DNA of 64,000 nt, taken from Paenibacillus eucommiae (GTDB lineage: Bacteria; Bacillota; Bacilli; Paenibacillales; NBRC-103111). The translations under genes and the position numbers were made by a program. The DNA is taken from contig NZ_JAGGLB010000018.1 of the NCBI RefSeq assembly GCF_017874215.1, forward strand, positions 124,001 to 188,000. Reading direction: 5' to 3'. The notes below the pieces were generated by a model that was not told where the DNA came from, searched no databases, and was given only the letters and a program-made list of their open reading frames with translations. This document shows positions 1 to 8,120 of the stretch, piece by piece; within the stretch, counting starts at the first letter, position 1; every line of letters starts with the position of its first letter.

Positions 1-372
1 AACGCCAGCTTGTGGTTCCTCGACGTCAATCAGCCTTCCGCACCCCTGCATATTGGATTGGCCAGCCAGCAACCAGAGATCTCCGACATATACAGGACCG
101 ATTGCCCCTTCTGCGACCACATTATTCTCATCTGCAACGACTCGAAGCTGAATTTCATGTTCACCAACCGGCACGTCTTCGATTACAGCTGTGAATATTG
201 GCTGCTCTACGTGTCCGATTATCCGCCAAGGCCCCGTCGATATTCTACCTTCCAGACGGCCTGTCACCCGATTCATGAGGTGAACCGATACCTCAATAGT
301 CGCCTTATTCCGTTCGTCGCGCTGAAACACGCGGTGCCTTACCTGTTCTGAAAGCTTCAGTCCATACTCCAT
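1..372 (-). CDS. SASA-type (sialate O-acetylesterase-like) esterase, 5' part only
   Basis: This reading frame starts at ATG 372 and runs off the left edge after 124 codons, so only the N-terminal part is visible. An AGGAAAGAGGAA stretch just upstream gives the ribosome binding site. Near residues 105-112 it has LLAGQSNMQG, which matches the block I nucleophile motif (GQSNM) of the SASA / carbohydrate esterase 6-like family, with the serine as nucleophile. The roughly 100 residues before it look like a beta-sandwich, as in sialate O-acetylesterases. Such enzymes remove acetyl groups from sialic acid or hemicellulose. The substrate cannot be read from this fragment. Confidence 0.8.
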   Translation of the reverse strand, partial: MEYGLKLSEQVRHRVFQRDERNKATIEVSVHLMNRVTGRLEGRISTGPWRIIGHVEQPIFTAVIEDVPVGEHEIQLRVVADENNVVAEGAIGPVYVGDLWLLAGQSNMQGCGRLIDVEEPQAGV

Positions 373-460
373 TTCCAATTCCTCTTTCCTTACCTTAATA
401 TGTTTAGATTTCTCTATTCGACACGGGGATATCTAATCCTCCCTTCCAGTTAAATGTCTT

Positions 461-704
461 AAGAAAAACGCCTTGCAGCGTCCCTTTGATGTGCGTGTTC
501 GTGACTTGGGTGCGTTGCGGAGGGAATCGCTGTGGGCTCCAGCCGCTGTTAAAGATTTGTTCCCTGAATGAAATCGATGATGAGGTAGGAACAAATCTTT
601 AAAGGCGGACGCTACCGCTCTTCCTCCCACAGCCATTCCCTCTTCACAGCTACAATCGCACGAGCACCAAGCTCAAACGAACAGCCAACAAGGGTTTTTC
701 TCTT
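461..704. repeat. Family A long hairpin repeat, copy 1
   Basis: This is a near full-length inverted repeat of about 244 bp. The outer arms are AAGAAAAACGCCTTG and its approximate complement near 685-704. Middle arms are GAGGGAATCGCTGTGGG and CCCACAGCCATTCCCTC. The inner arms are TTAAAGATTTGTTCC (about 547) and GGAACAAATCTTTAA (about 588). Copies of the same design lie at 14701-14943 and 25251-25504. The open frames inside it are not conserved between copies, so I treat it as non-coding: either a MITE-like element or a structured RNA element. Confidence 0.85.
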
Positions 705-778
705 GGTTAGTGGAAATTTCCTAGTGAACAAAGGCGCTGGGGATGAAGTGGGATGAAGAGCTTGAGGGGATCTGCTAC

Positions 779-1142
779 TTTAGCGATGTTTTTGAGGCTG
801 TCGATTAACTGTGTACAACTCAAAACGTTTACTGAAATCGATCAAAACTTGCCACTTAAACCTGTTTAAATCGACTTTTCGGGGTGAAAAGCGACTTTTT
901 TCTCACAAAAAATTGATTTTTAGAGGTTCGTATTTTTAATCCACAGTTAATCGACAGCCTCTTTTTCATCGCTAAAAGCACCAGGTCGTCCCCTCAATCT
1001 TACTTTAACAATGAAAAACATCGTTAAAATCCCTTCTAACCACCCAGAGAGGCCATTTGTCCTCTTTTAACGATGAAAATCATCATTAAAGTGACGCTTT
1101 GATCTGGAAACCCTACTTTAACGATGAAAAACATCGTTAAGT
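779..1142. repeat. Family B four-hairpin array, locus I (interrupted)
   Basis: Four short palindromes follow one another: TAGCGATG...CATCGCTA (split by an insertion at 794-961), then hairpins at about 1003-1028, 1065-1090 and 1116-1140 of the form TTTAACGATG-AAAA-CATCGTTAAA. The same four hairpins in the same order occur at 15056-15246 and 62537-62727. The 1 bp changes in one arm are often matched or tolerated in the other. No gene is apparent within it. Confidence 0.85.
794..961. mobile_element. 168 bp MITE-like element with 20 bp perfect terminal inverted repeats
   Basis: The ends are GAGGCTGTCGATTAACTGTG (794-813) and its exact reverse complement (942-961). The element sits between two TTTTT runs (789-793 and 962-966). 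Removing it with one copy of TTTTT restores a family B hairpin of the type seen intact at 15056-15083. That is the signature of a non-autonomous transposon with a 5 bp target duplication. It has no open frame large enough for a transposase, and I saw no second copy in the window. Confidence 0.85.
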
Positions 1143-1289
1143 CGCGAGCACGCTCAGTATGGGGGAGACGGGGGCTGCTTTGGATGCTACATGGCTGCTA
1201 GGGCGATTGCTCTTCCCCAAAAAACTCAAACTTCTAATTTGTTAAAAAAAGAAGCTCCTCCATTTGCATGAAGAAGCCCACCTTGCGTC

Positions 1290-1510
1290 TATTTGTTATC
1301 TAAATGTCAACTGTCTCCGTCATCGTCTTTGCCATCTGTCTGACCATCTGCCATCGTCATCTGTCTTACCATCTGTCCTTCGTCATCGTCTTTGCCATTT
1401 CCTCGTCACCTTTCTGACCATCTGCCATCGTCACCTGTCTTACCATCTGTCCTTGTCATCCGTCTTACCATCTGTCCTCATCATCTGACTTTCCATCCAT
1501 CTTGCCACCT
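1290..1510. repeat. Degenerate CCATCTGTC-type tandem repeat
   Basis: A pyrimidine-rich run repeats CCATCTGTC / CATCGTC units of about 12-25 bp with many changes. A 74-codon open frame crosses it, but its translation is just the low-complexity repeat, so I do not call a gene. With the elements above it fills the gap between the esterase and the lipoprotein gene. Confidence 0.7.
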
Positions 1511-1556
1511 ATCTCGCCAACTCATTCGCTATCACTTGCAATGAATGCCTCACAAG

Positions 1557-2609
1557 CTATTTTGTTAGCATTTCAACAGCTTCTTTCATCGTTTCTCTGA
1601 TCGTCACGATGTCGGAGCCATAGTATTTGTCTGTGTCGAGGAAGTGAGGTTTGTTGTTTTTGACTGCGGGGAGGTTTTTCCAAAGTGCTGATTTCTCAAT
1701 TTCTTGAAAAGCACCCTGATCATCGCCTTCGCCACGCACGATAATGAACATATGATCTGCAGCATACTCTGGCAGCTTTTCCAATGAAATTTCAAAGGCT
1801 GAGCCATTTTTGTTTTTCTCAATTTCGGCGGCCACGGCCTCTGGCGGATGGACTTGCAAGCCGCTGTGCAGCATATAGCCGGCAAAATTCCGGTTTAAGT
1901 AGACCCGCAGTCTTCCTTTCTCAACACGGAATATGGTAACCGTGTCATCGCCTATCGCGGTTTTGACTTGTTCTCGTGCTGTTTGTGCTTCTTTTTCATA
2001 ATCGGCGATCCACTGCTTGGCCTCTGTTGATTTTCCCACCAGGTCAGCAATTTTTGGGAAAATATCATAGATCGGGTCCTGATCAAAGGAAACGTAAAAT
2101 ATCGGTGCAATCTTCGCTAATTGCTCCATAGGCTCGGGATAGATCTCCTGAAATACAGTAGGCGCAATAATAAGGTCTGGACTCAGCTCGAGAATTTTTT
2201 CTGCGTTCGGTGGATCACCGATTTTCTCAACTCCGGCCATCTCTTTTTGCGTAAAAATAATTTTGAAGCTATTGTCTCCCGCACCGATCGGTGTCACGCC
2301 AACTGCCAGCAGCTCACTGGCAAACTCTCCAGCAATCACTCGCTTAGGAGCAACTGGAATTTCTACATTTCGGCCTAGATCATCCTTAACTGTTCTGGTC
2401 TTTGGCTGTTCGGTCCCTGAAGGAGATGGAGTCTCTGAGGATCCTGCTGCCGTCTCCGTACTTTCCGTATTCGTCGCTTGTGGCGTTATGGACGATGTCT
2501 CTGACGGTTTGTCCTTATTTACTCCACAGGCAGCTAATAGCATAACCAGCAAAAGGATACTGAATACTGTGAACCGTGCAGTTCTAGATGTTTTGATTTC
2601 TTGTTGCAT
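1557..2609 (-). CDS. Iron-siderophore ABC transporter substrate-binding lipoprotein
   Basis: This is a 350-residue FecB/FeuA-type periplasmic-binding lipoprotein expected to capture a ferric siderophore outside the membrane. A hydrophobic signal with lipobox LLAAC puts the lipidated cysteine at about residue 28, followed by a Ser/Thr/Glu-rich linker and the binding domain. I start at ATG 2609 because GGGAGGG lies 6 bases before it; an earlier in-frame ATG at 2645 overlaps the Fur box. A Fur box immediately upstream implies iron repression. No permease or ATPase gene is adjacent, so it must use a transporter encoded elsewhere. Its binding domain resembles the sensor domain of the regulator upstream. 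Confidence 0.9.
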   Translation of the reverse strand: MQQEIKTSRTARFTVFSILLLVMLLAACGVNKDKPSETSSITPQATNTESTETAAGSSETPSPSGTEQPKTRTVKDDLGRNVEIPVAPKRVIAGEFASELLAVGVTPIGAGDNSFKIIFTQKEMAGVEKIGDPPNAEKILELSPDLIIAPTVFQEIYPEPMEQLAKIAPIFYVSFDQDPIYDIFPKIADLVGKSTEAKQWIADYEKEAQTAREQVKTAIGDDTVTIFRVEKGRLRVYLNRNFAGYMLHSGLQVHPPEAVAAEIEKNKNGSAFEISLEKLPEYAADHMFIIVRGEGDDQGAFQEIEKSALWKNLPAVKNNKPHFLDTDKYYGSDIVTIRETMKEAVEMLTK

Positions 2610-2624
2610 AATACCCTCCCAAGT

Positions 2625-2643
2625 GATAACGATTATTAATATC
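2625..2643 (-). promoter_or_regulatory. Fur box upstream of the siderophore-binding lipoprotein
   Basis: GATAACGATTATTAATATC agrees with the 19 bp Fur consensus (GATAATGATAATCATTATC) at 15 positions. It lies 16 bases before the start codon, where bound Fur would block transcription or initiation. Confidence 0.75.
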
Positions 2644-2723
2644 ACTTAGTATTGTAACGCTGCCGCTTTCTCTAATCCATAGATTCATATTGCGACTATG
2701 ATGGATTATTATGACGCCTAAGG

Positions 2724-3878
2724 CTATCCAAGCAGGAAATTGGCAGCTTCAATCATTTGCTCCTTGATGGACACAGGATCATAAGCCAGCCATCGTTTTA
2801 CATCAACATGATAAACAGCTCCGTTACGGACGGCTGGAAATGCAAGCCATTCTTTCGAGGATTGAATTTCCTCCCATAACAGTTCTGCTCCAGAATCAGG
2901 CTGAAGCACGACAAAGACATGATCAGCTTCATAATAAGACAGTTCCTCAACCGTGATTACACTTGAATGGTGATGATCGTTGCATCGGCTCTGCCAGGCC
3001 ATCTTCTCTGGTGGCGTTAATTTAAGCGAACTATATATCGGATAGCCCATATTCATAGTCCCGTACATTTGCAATAACCCATCTCTAACTCTCAATATAG
3101 CGACAGTTTGTCCACCAATGCGCTCTGTTACTTTTTCCCGCAGCACTTCAGCTTGCTCTTCATAACGGCGCACCCAATCCAGTGCTTCCCGTTCTTTGTC
3201 TAAACCCTTCGCAATGCTTAATAACTGCTCATAAATAGGGTCCTCATACACGCCTACCACGAGAGCTGATGCAAATTCGCTTAGCTGCTTTTCCCATTCC
3301 TTCCTTGAAGTAATAATGATGTCCGGCTGCAGTGATTTAAGCTGATCGATCACGAAATAAGGCTCAGCCTCGATACCAATATCCTCTGTCTGGCCGGTCC
3401 AATCCGTAAAATACCCGCTTATATCCCGCGAATCTGCTCCAATCGGCTCAATGCCTAATGCCCGGCAGTGTCCATAACAATCGAGTGCCAGAATTCTCTG
3501 CTGAGGCCGATTCATATAAAAAGTAGGTGCAACACCAATCATTTGCTTAAAGCGGCGGCTGAAATAATAGGGGTCCACATAACCAACAAGATGGGCAATT
3601 TCAATAATTGATTTATTAGAATGCCTCAACAAACTTTGGGCTTGCTGCATCCGCAGTTTGGTGACATAGTCTACGGGACTCATTCCCATATATTTTCTGA
3701 ACATTCTCGAATAATGCTCCGGATTTAAGCCAGCAACTGCAGCAAGGGCCTCTCTCGTAATAGACTTGTGCAGGTGCGCTTCCATATAGGCTATTGTTTT
3801 CTCAATCTTTTCCTTCGCTTCTTGAACAACCGATAAACGGCGTGGATTGCTGCCCGCATCTCGATCCAGATCATTCAT
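2724..3878 (-). CDS. AraC-family regulator with fused siderophore-binding domain (Btr-like)
   Basis: A 384-residue protein with two parts. Residues about 17-115 form a double helix-turn-helix AraC DNA-binding domain, and residues about 130-384 resemble a FecB-type substrate-binding domain without a signal peptide. Bacillus subtilis Btr (YbbB) has this layout: it binds bacillibactin in the cytoplasm and activates uptake genes. Here the gene precedes the binding lipoprotein on the same strand, which is its likely target. The two binding domains look paralogous, sharing the pattern (Q)TV.I.RV..G.L.(V/M)Y and a PPE shortly after. A near-perfect Fur box lies upstream. Control by both iron and ferrisiderophore is inferred. 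Confidence 0.88.
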   Translation of the reverse strand: MNDLDRDAGSNPRRLSVVQEAKEKIEKTIAYMEAHLHKSITREALAAVAGLNPEHYSRMFRKYMGMSPVDYVTKLRMQQAQSLLRHSNKSIIEIAHLVGYVDPYYFSRRFKQMIGVAPTFYMNRPQQRILALDCYGHCRALGIEPIGADSRDISGYFTDWTGQTEDIGIEAEPYFVIDQLKSLQPDIIITSRKEWEKQLSEFASALVVGVYEDPIYEQLLSIAKGLDKEREALDWVRRYEEQAEVLREKVTERIGGQTVAILRVRDGLLQMYGTMNMGYPIYSSLKLTPPEKMAWQSRCNDHHHSSVITVEELSYYEADHVFVVLQPDSGAELLWEEIQSSKEWLAFPAVRNGAVYHVDVKRWLAYDPVSIKEQMIEAANFLLG

Positions 3879-3900
3879 ACACTTGTACCTGTCCCATCAA

Positions 3901-3915
3901 TGAGAATAATTATCA
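3901..3915 (-). promoter_or_regulatory. Fur box upstream of the Btr-like regulator
   Basis: TGAGAATAATTATCA matches the Bacillus 7-1-7 Fur box TGATAATNATTATCA with a single mismatch. It lies 23 bases before the regulator start codon. Confidence 0.8.
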
Positions 3916-4252
3916 TATTTGCGTAAAATGGATTGCTGTAATTTTGAAAATCGCGGTTTTTCTGCTTTATGTTAAGTCGGAGCTCAGCAGTGGGAGTAAA
4001 ATGAAAGACAGAGAGATAGAAAGTTGGTTTTCACGGTGCCGCTTTACTGAAATGAAGTGGCAGGTGGCAAGAAAGCGACCTTAGGTGAGATATCCAGGAT
4101 TAACTAACCACACAGGGCGAGCAGCCTCGCTGCCGCTGGCATATTCCTTTCACCATATGGTCTCTTTCAAAGGCTTATTGTGCCCTATTGGCTTGGCCTA
4201 CTGCCTCATTACCCTTTCACTTCACGGCGATCCATGTTTCACAGGATCCCGT
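3916..4252. other. Gene-free stretch
   Basis: About 340 bases separate the Btr-like regulator from the small membrane protein gene. Two short open frames cross it, but neither has a convincing ribosome binding site or a recognisable product. I see no repeat or RNA here. Confidence 0.5.
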
Positions 4253-4507
4253 TCATTTAATTGGACAAATTCCTGCAGGAGTAGAATAAAATACACAAAA
4301 ACATAAAATCAAGGTTGTCAGAATCAGGCCGATCGTCTGCAATCTCAGTATTTTTTTTCGGCGGATTTGGCGCTGCTCCAGGCTTTTTTGAACAAGGGTC
4401 CATGAGTGCTGATTGTAGCTGACTTCAGCTGCTGTTCCAGCGTACTCCCGGATTACAGTTAGTCTAAGGAGCTCATCGAATTCGTTATTCGTGTTCTCAC
4501 TACTCAT
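4253..4507 (-). CDS. Small single-span membrane protein, candidate anti-sigma factor
   Basis: An 84-residue protein whose ATG overlaps the end of the ECF sigma gene by 8 bases, so the two are translationally coupled. It has a charged N-terminal half (about 1-50), then RRKK and one membrane span (about 57-75), with only about 10 residues outside. ECF sigma genes are commonly followed by an anti-sigma gene with this topology. There is no HCxxC zinc motif. The external part is far shorter than in most anti-sigma factors, so it may be a minimal form (as in YlaD) or truncated. The function is inferred from position. Confidence 0.6.
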   Translation of the reverse strand: MSSENTNNEFDELLRLTVIREYAGTAAEVSYNQHSWTLVQKSLEQRQIRRKKILRLQTIGLILTTLILCFCVFYSTPAGICPIK

Positions 4508-5081
4508 TCATGGTACCCCACTCTTCCAGCAATTTCTGCTTGATGGCATCACGGGCCCGATATAAGCGCTGCCTGATTACTCCCTCCGATACACCAAGCT
4601 CACTTGCCATATCTTTGTAGGATAAATTATGTATCCATTTCATTGCGATGATTTGCCGATAAGAAGGACTAAGCTGATTGATATACTCAACAATAGCTTC
4701 ACGCATGATCTTAAGCTCGACTTCCTTTTCCAGCGGAACGGATTTCTCAGCTACAGGAGCGGACTCTTTGATAATGAAGACGCCGCCTTCTTCAAGCTCG
4801 TTGCGGTTCCTTTTATGCTTCCTTAGATGATTCAATGTAACGTTGCGCGTCAGCTTTTTGAGCCAGCTTTCGTACTTGTCCTTTTCCTTGAGCGTAGGAG
4901 CCTTGCTGACTGCACGCAAAAAGGATTCCTGAATAATATCTTCCACTCCGGCATGATCTCTAAGAATAAAATAAATAGTCGGGTAAACAAGCAGATAATA
5001 TTCCTGATATATCTGTTCCTGTATACCCTTATCCAAAGTATAAAAATCATTAGTAAACAGCGTTATTAGATACTTCGACAT
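4500..5081 (-). CDS. ECF-type RNA polymerase sigma factor
   Basis: A 193-residue sigma-70 family protein of extracytoplasmic-function size. Region 2 is at about residues 20-95 (VEDIIQESFLRA, then W..KL.RN...H.RK). Region 4 is at about 125-190 (LSPSYRQIIAMKW, LSYKDMASELGVSEGVIRQRLYRARDAI), the helix-turn-helix that reads the -35 element. A basic and acidic linker joins them. It should direct transcription of its own operon and an unknown regulon. The downstream overlapping membrane protein is its probable partner. Confidence 0.92.
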   Translation of the reverse strand: MSKYLITLFTNDFYTLDKGIQEQIYQEYYLLVYPTIYFILRDHAGVEDIIQESFLRAVSKAPTLKEKDKYESWLKKLTRNVTLNHLRKHKRNRNELEEGGVFIIKESAPVAEKSVPLEKEVELKIMREAIVEYINQLSPSYRQIIAMKWIHNLSYKDMASELGVSEGVIRQRLYRARDAIKQKLLEEWGTMNE

Positions 5082-5234
5082 AAAAGCCCCCCAGGACGGT
5101 ATGAATCAAAACAGACAAATTCGTCCTCTAGTTTCATATTAGGGCATCTTCGGCCAGTTAACAATATTAAACACAAAAAAAATGATAAACAATTCGTAAT
5201 AAAATGCTATTTTTATACAAATTTTAAATTTTTT

Positions 5235-6062
5235 CTACATTTTTTGTCGAATCATTTCTCTTTTTTTCTCAATCCAAGCAAAAATGACATTCATAGCCTC
5301 CACTTCATCTTCCTTGGAAAAGCGATGTCCTGCTCCTTCAAAGAGTTCCATTGCATATTCCTTACCTGCTGCTTCCAGCGCTGACGCAAGCTTCTCAGCC
5401 TGGCTAATGCTCACCTGCTCATCCTGTTTGCCATGGACTATAAGAACCGGGGATTGGATGCCCCGGGCCCAGTAAACAGGTGATCTGTCTGTATACGCCT
5501 CAACCTGTTTATGGGGATTCCCGACCACCCGCTTCAACATCCTGCGAAGATCGACTCTTTCTTCATAGGTATGCAGCAGATCACTGACGCCACCCCATAC
5601 AACAACCGGACCTACGCCAGTACAATCCTTAGCTGCAAGCAGTGCCATCATCGCTCCACGGGAAAATCCGATCAAGGGAATGGGCTCCGCCAACGTCTCC
5701 GGCAATGCGTGCACAAGCGTAAGCGCGTGATACAGATCAAAACGGTCTTCTCCACAGAAATCCTCACGCCCCTCTCCACCTTCATTACCTCTGTAAAAAG
5801 GAGCAAACACGACGTAACCTCTCCGGGCTATGGACAGAACTCTACGCTTGCGCACCATCCCAACACGGCGAATGCCGCCGCGGCAATAAATAATAGCGGG
5901 AAATGGGCCCACTCCTTCCGGAACAGCCAGAAATCCCTTGACCTGGAGGCCTTGGCTGCTATAAGTGACTATATATAAAGAAACGTCCTTGGCATAACAG
6001 CGGACCGCTGTTTTATCCAAGATTTGGCCGTCCTGTATCGTTTCTATTGGCATGCTCATCAT
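5235..6062 (-). CDS. Alpha/beta hydrolase (prolyl oligopeptidase-like)
   Basis: A 275-residue cytoplasmic serine hydrolase. The nucleophile is Ser134 in GFSRGA (GxSxG), the acid is probably the Asp of HGKQDEQV near residue 215, and the base is the His of GAGHRF near residue 248. The oxyanion part is IIYCRGG at about 58-63. This resembles dipeptidyl-peptidase/acetyl-esterase-like hydrolases such as YitV and YtmA, without a propeller domain. GGAAGG lies 9 bases before ATG 6062. It stands alone between the sigma operon and a divergent gene, so no substrate can be proposed. Confidence 0.85.
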   Translation of the reverse strand: MMSMPIETIQDGQILDKTAVRCYAKDVSLYIVTYSSQGLQVKGFLAVPEGVGPFPAIIYCRGGIRRVGMVRKRRVLSIARRGYVVFAPFYRGNEGGEGREDFCGEDRFDLYHALTLVHALPETLAEPIPLIGFSRGAMMALLAAKDCTGVGPVVVWGGVSDLLHTYEERVDLRRMLKRVVGNPHKQVEAYTDRSPVYWARGIQSPVLIVHGKQDEQVSISQAEKLASALEAAGKEYAMELFEGAGHRFSKEDEVEAMNVIFAWIEKKREMIRQKM

Positions 6063-6176
6063 CGTTTATTTCCTTCCTTATTGCGGAATGCATTTTTGAC
6101 AGTGGCTTTTCACTAGGCTAGACTGGAAATAATTAATTCAAGTTAATCCTTATTTTCACGGGAAGGCGTGACCTTT

Positions 6177-6470
6177 ATGTATCCAGAATTTGAACGTGAC
6201 TTCGAAGCGCTTGTGGAAAAAACAGCAGAGCTGCTAACAGGCGACAGCTCACCGGAAATGACCGCCAAGATCAAAATTTGGGCAACTTATCATCATATTC
6301 ATAAATCTATGCCTGCACTCACAAGTCATTGGAACCAGGTTCATCCTGAGGGCAAAGCGGAGGTGCGGCGAATATTCGAGGAGATCAAAGCGCTCCATCA
6401 GGCTCAAAAGGATCAGAAGGATCAGAAGGTTCAAGAAGCTCAAAAGAATCAAACTGATCAGAAAGAATAA
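6177..6470 (+). CDS. DUF2573 (YusU-like) protein
   Basis: A 97-residue protein whose core (FERDFEALVEKTAELLTG, then KIKIWATYHHIHKSMPALTSHW) resembles the DUF2573/YusU family of Bacillus, which has no known function. The last 20 residues are a low-complexity Gln/Lys/Asp tail (KDQKDQKVQEAQKNQ), probably grown by short repeats. I start at ATG 6177, which is 10 bases from GGAAGG; an upstream GTG at 6168 is too close to that site. It converges on the SDR gene with a shared terminator between them. Confidence 0.7.
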   Translation: MYPEFERDFEALVEKTAELLTGDSSPEMTAKIKIWATYHHIHKSMPALTSHWNQVHPEGKAEVRRIFEEIKALHQAQKDQKDQKVQEAQKNQTDQKE

Positions 6471-6532
6471 ATTTAGAGGGGAACTATTTGCTGCTTCTTT
6501 CAGTATAACCCTTAGACTTGTCCTTTAACGGG

Positions 6533-6571
6533 AAAAGAGCGAAAATCCGCTTTTCGGGGATCCGCTCTTTT
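6533..6571. terminator. Bidirectional terminator between DUF2573 and SDR genes
   Basis: AAAAGAGCG at the left pairs with CGCTCTTTT at the right across an inner GGATCC-containing loop, with T-rich sequence following on the + strand and A-rich sequence before. The genes on both sides point into it. Confidence 0.7.
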
Positions 6572-6572
6572 G

Positions 6573-7349
6573 TCATTTTTTATTCAGCATCCGGTAGGCA
6601 AACCAGTCAAAGGTGCGGGGAAAAAGCTGCGAGAGCTTAGCGCCAAATCCGGCAATCGGCGGCATATTTTTCTCGGCCCTGTTTCTTTCTATCGCTTTGA
6701 TAATTTCAGCTACGACCTTTTCCGGTTTGAGCATAAACCAGGAAATATTTTTTACATAAGTACCCGCTGGATCAGCACGTTCAAAGAACGGTGTATTGAT
6801 CGGTCCCGGATTGATCGCAGTCAGCGATACACCAGTGCCAACCAGCTCTTGGCGCAAGCTGTTCGTTAAGCCCAGCACTGCGTGCTTCGTAGCCGTATAG
6901 CCAGAAGACTTGGCCGTTGCGAGCTTACCCGCGATTGAAGCTACATTAACGATATGTCCGCTTCCCGCTTTGAGCATATAGGGCAGGACCGCCTTGGTGC
7001 AGCGGACTATCCCCATATAATTGACGTTCATCATGTCTTCAAACTGCTCTAACGGAGTATCCAGGAAATTCTCAAAAACGCCGAAACCTGCATTATTAAT
7101 CAAAATATCGATTCGGCCATACTTCTCAATGATAAGCTTTACGGTATCCGCTACCTGTAAGGAATCCGTAACATCCATCCTAAAAATCGCATGTTCGCCG
7201 GAAAGCTGGGAGGCATTCTCCTGCAGCTTGGTGATCGATCTGGCCGTTAATACAGGAATAGCACCTTTCGCGGCAAAGGTCTCTGCCATTTTGGCACCAA
7301 TTCCACTGGATGCACCTGTGATCACGACAACTTTGTTTTGAATTTTCAC
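6573..7349 (-). CDS. Short-chain dehydrogenase/reductase
   Basis: A 258-residue classical SDR oxidoreductase. The Rossmann motif TGASSGIG is at about residues 12-19, NNAG at about 86-89, the catalytic Ser in VNVASIAG at about 138, and YTATK at about 151-155. The PGPINTPF segment follows, as usual. It starts at GTG 7349 behind AGGAG. The cofactor is probably NADP or NAD; the substrate cannot be inferred. Confidence 0.9.
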   Translation of the reverse strand: MKIQNKVVVITGASSGIGAKMAETFAAKGAIPVLTARSITKLQENASQLSGEHAIFRMDVTDSLQVADTVKLIIEKYGRIDILINNAGFGVFENFLDTPLEQFEDMMNVNYMGIVRCTKAVLPYMLKAGSGHIVNVASIAGKLATAKSSGYTATKHAVLGLTNSLRQELVGTGVSLTAINPGPINTPFFERADPAGTYVKNISWFMLKPEKVVAEIIKAIERNRAEKNMPPIAGFGAKLSQLFPRTFDWFAYRMLNKK

Positions 7350-7432
7350 CGAGATAGTCTCCTGTCGGTTTTATTCGGGTTTGTTTTTTTAACGATTTGG
7401 TTAACGGTTTGGTTATGTATGTAATATATTCA

Positions 7433-7891
7433 TCAGGTGATTAAAACTTGTATATCTAGCTCTCCAATATTATCCATAATCAAAGGAATAGACAAGGCCT
7501 TCTTGGGAATGAATGACGCCGCTGTGGCTGACTGGACGATTTTCGGTGGGGTAATGTCGACTCTGACGCCTTGATTGAAAAGCATCGTGCTGGCGTTACC
7601 GCTGATCATATTGCCTAGCTCAGATATAGCACTGCGGCCCATTTCGTCCATTTCAGTTACTACAAATCCGCCCATCATGGCTGAGACCATCCGCAAAGCT
7701 ACATCTTCAGCTAATCCAAAAACAATATCCCCTTGCATTTGCCCTGTCATCCCGATCTGGATCCAAATATAGTTTTCTTCAAACTTCATATCCTTGATGC
7801 CGAGCTTCCCTGTTGTAGGACGAATATAGGCAACTTGCTCAATTACAATTCTAGCAGACTCCAAAAAGGGATTGATGTACTCCGCTTTCAT
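7433..7891 (-). CDS. cheX: CheX-like chemotaxis phosphatase
   Basis: A 152-residue CheC/CheX-fold protein. The helix with SAISELGNMISGNAS carries the E-x2-N pair (Glu91, Asn94) that CheX uses to dephosphorylate CheY-P. It has one such motif, which fits CheX rather than the two-motif CheC. I start at ATG 7891 because AAAGGAGATC stands upstream; an in-frame ATG at 7915 lacks this. It is a lone gene away from any chemotaxis operon in view. Confidence 0.85.
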   Translation of the reverse strand: MKAEYINPFLESARIVIEQVAYIRPTTGKLGIKDMKFEENYIWIQIGMTGQMQGDIVFGLAEDVALRMVSAMMGGFVVTEMDEMGRSAISELGNMISGNASTMLFNQGVRVDITPPKIVQSATAASFIPKKALSIPLIMDNIGELDIQVLIT

Positions 7892-8120
7892 AAATTCGAT
7901 CTCCTTTATGAACAATTGGCAGACTTCGACTTTTTTCTACATTATACCTAAACTTTTAGGACAAGTATACTGGTTTTGTGTGTTTTTTCCTATTTGTGCT
8001 GCTAAAACCAGTTCTAACGTCCCTCCTTTTTCTGAAAAATAGTCAAAATGGCGTATACGCAAGAAGGTCTTGGAAGGAGCGGCGCGTTCTGTTACTATGA
8101 TTAAATAGGAGTGATTTAAG

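Noticed and set aside
10..351. Open frame of 113 codons on the + strand
   Set aside because: It is the antisense of the SASA esterase gene, which has the family motif and ribosome binding site on the minus strand.
433..636. Minus-strand open frame of 67 codons
   Set aside because: It lies in the family A hairpin and is not conserved in the other two copies.
1264..1488. 74-codon open frame
   Set aside because: Its translation is only the low-complexity CATCTGTC repeat, without a ribosome binding site.
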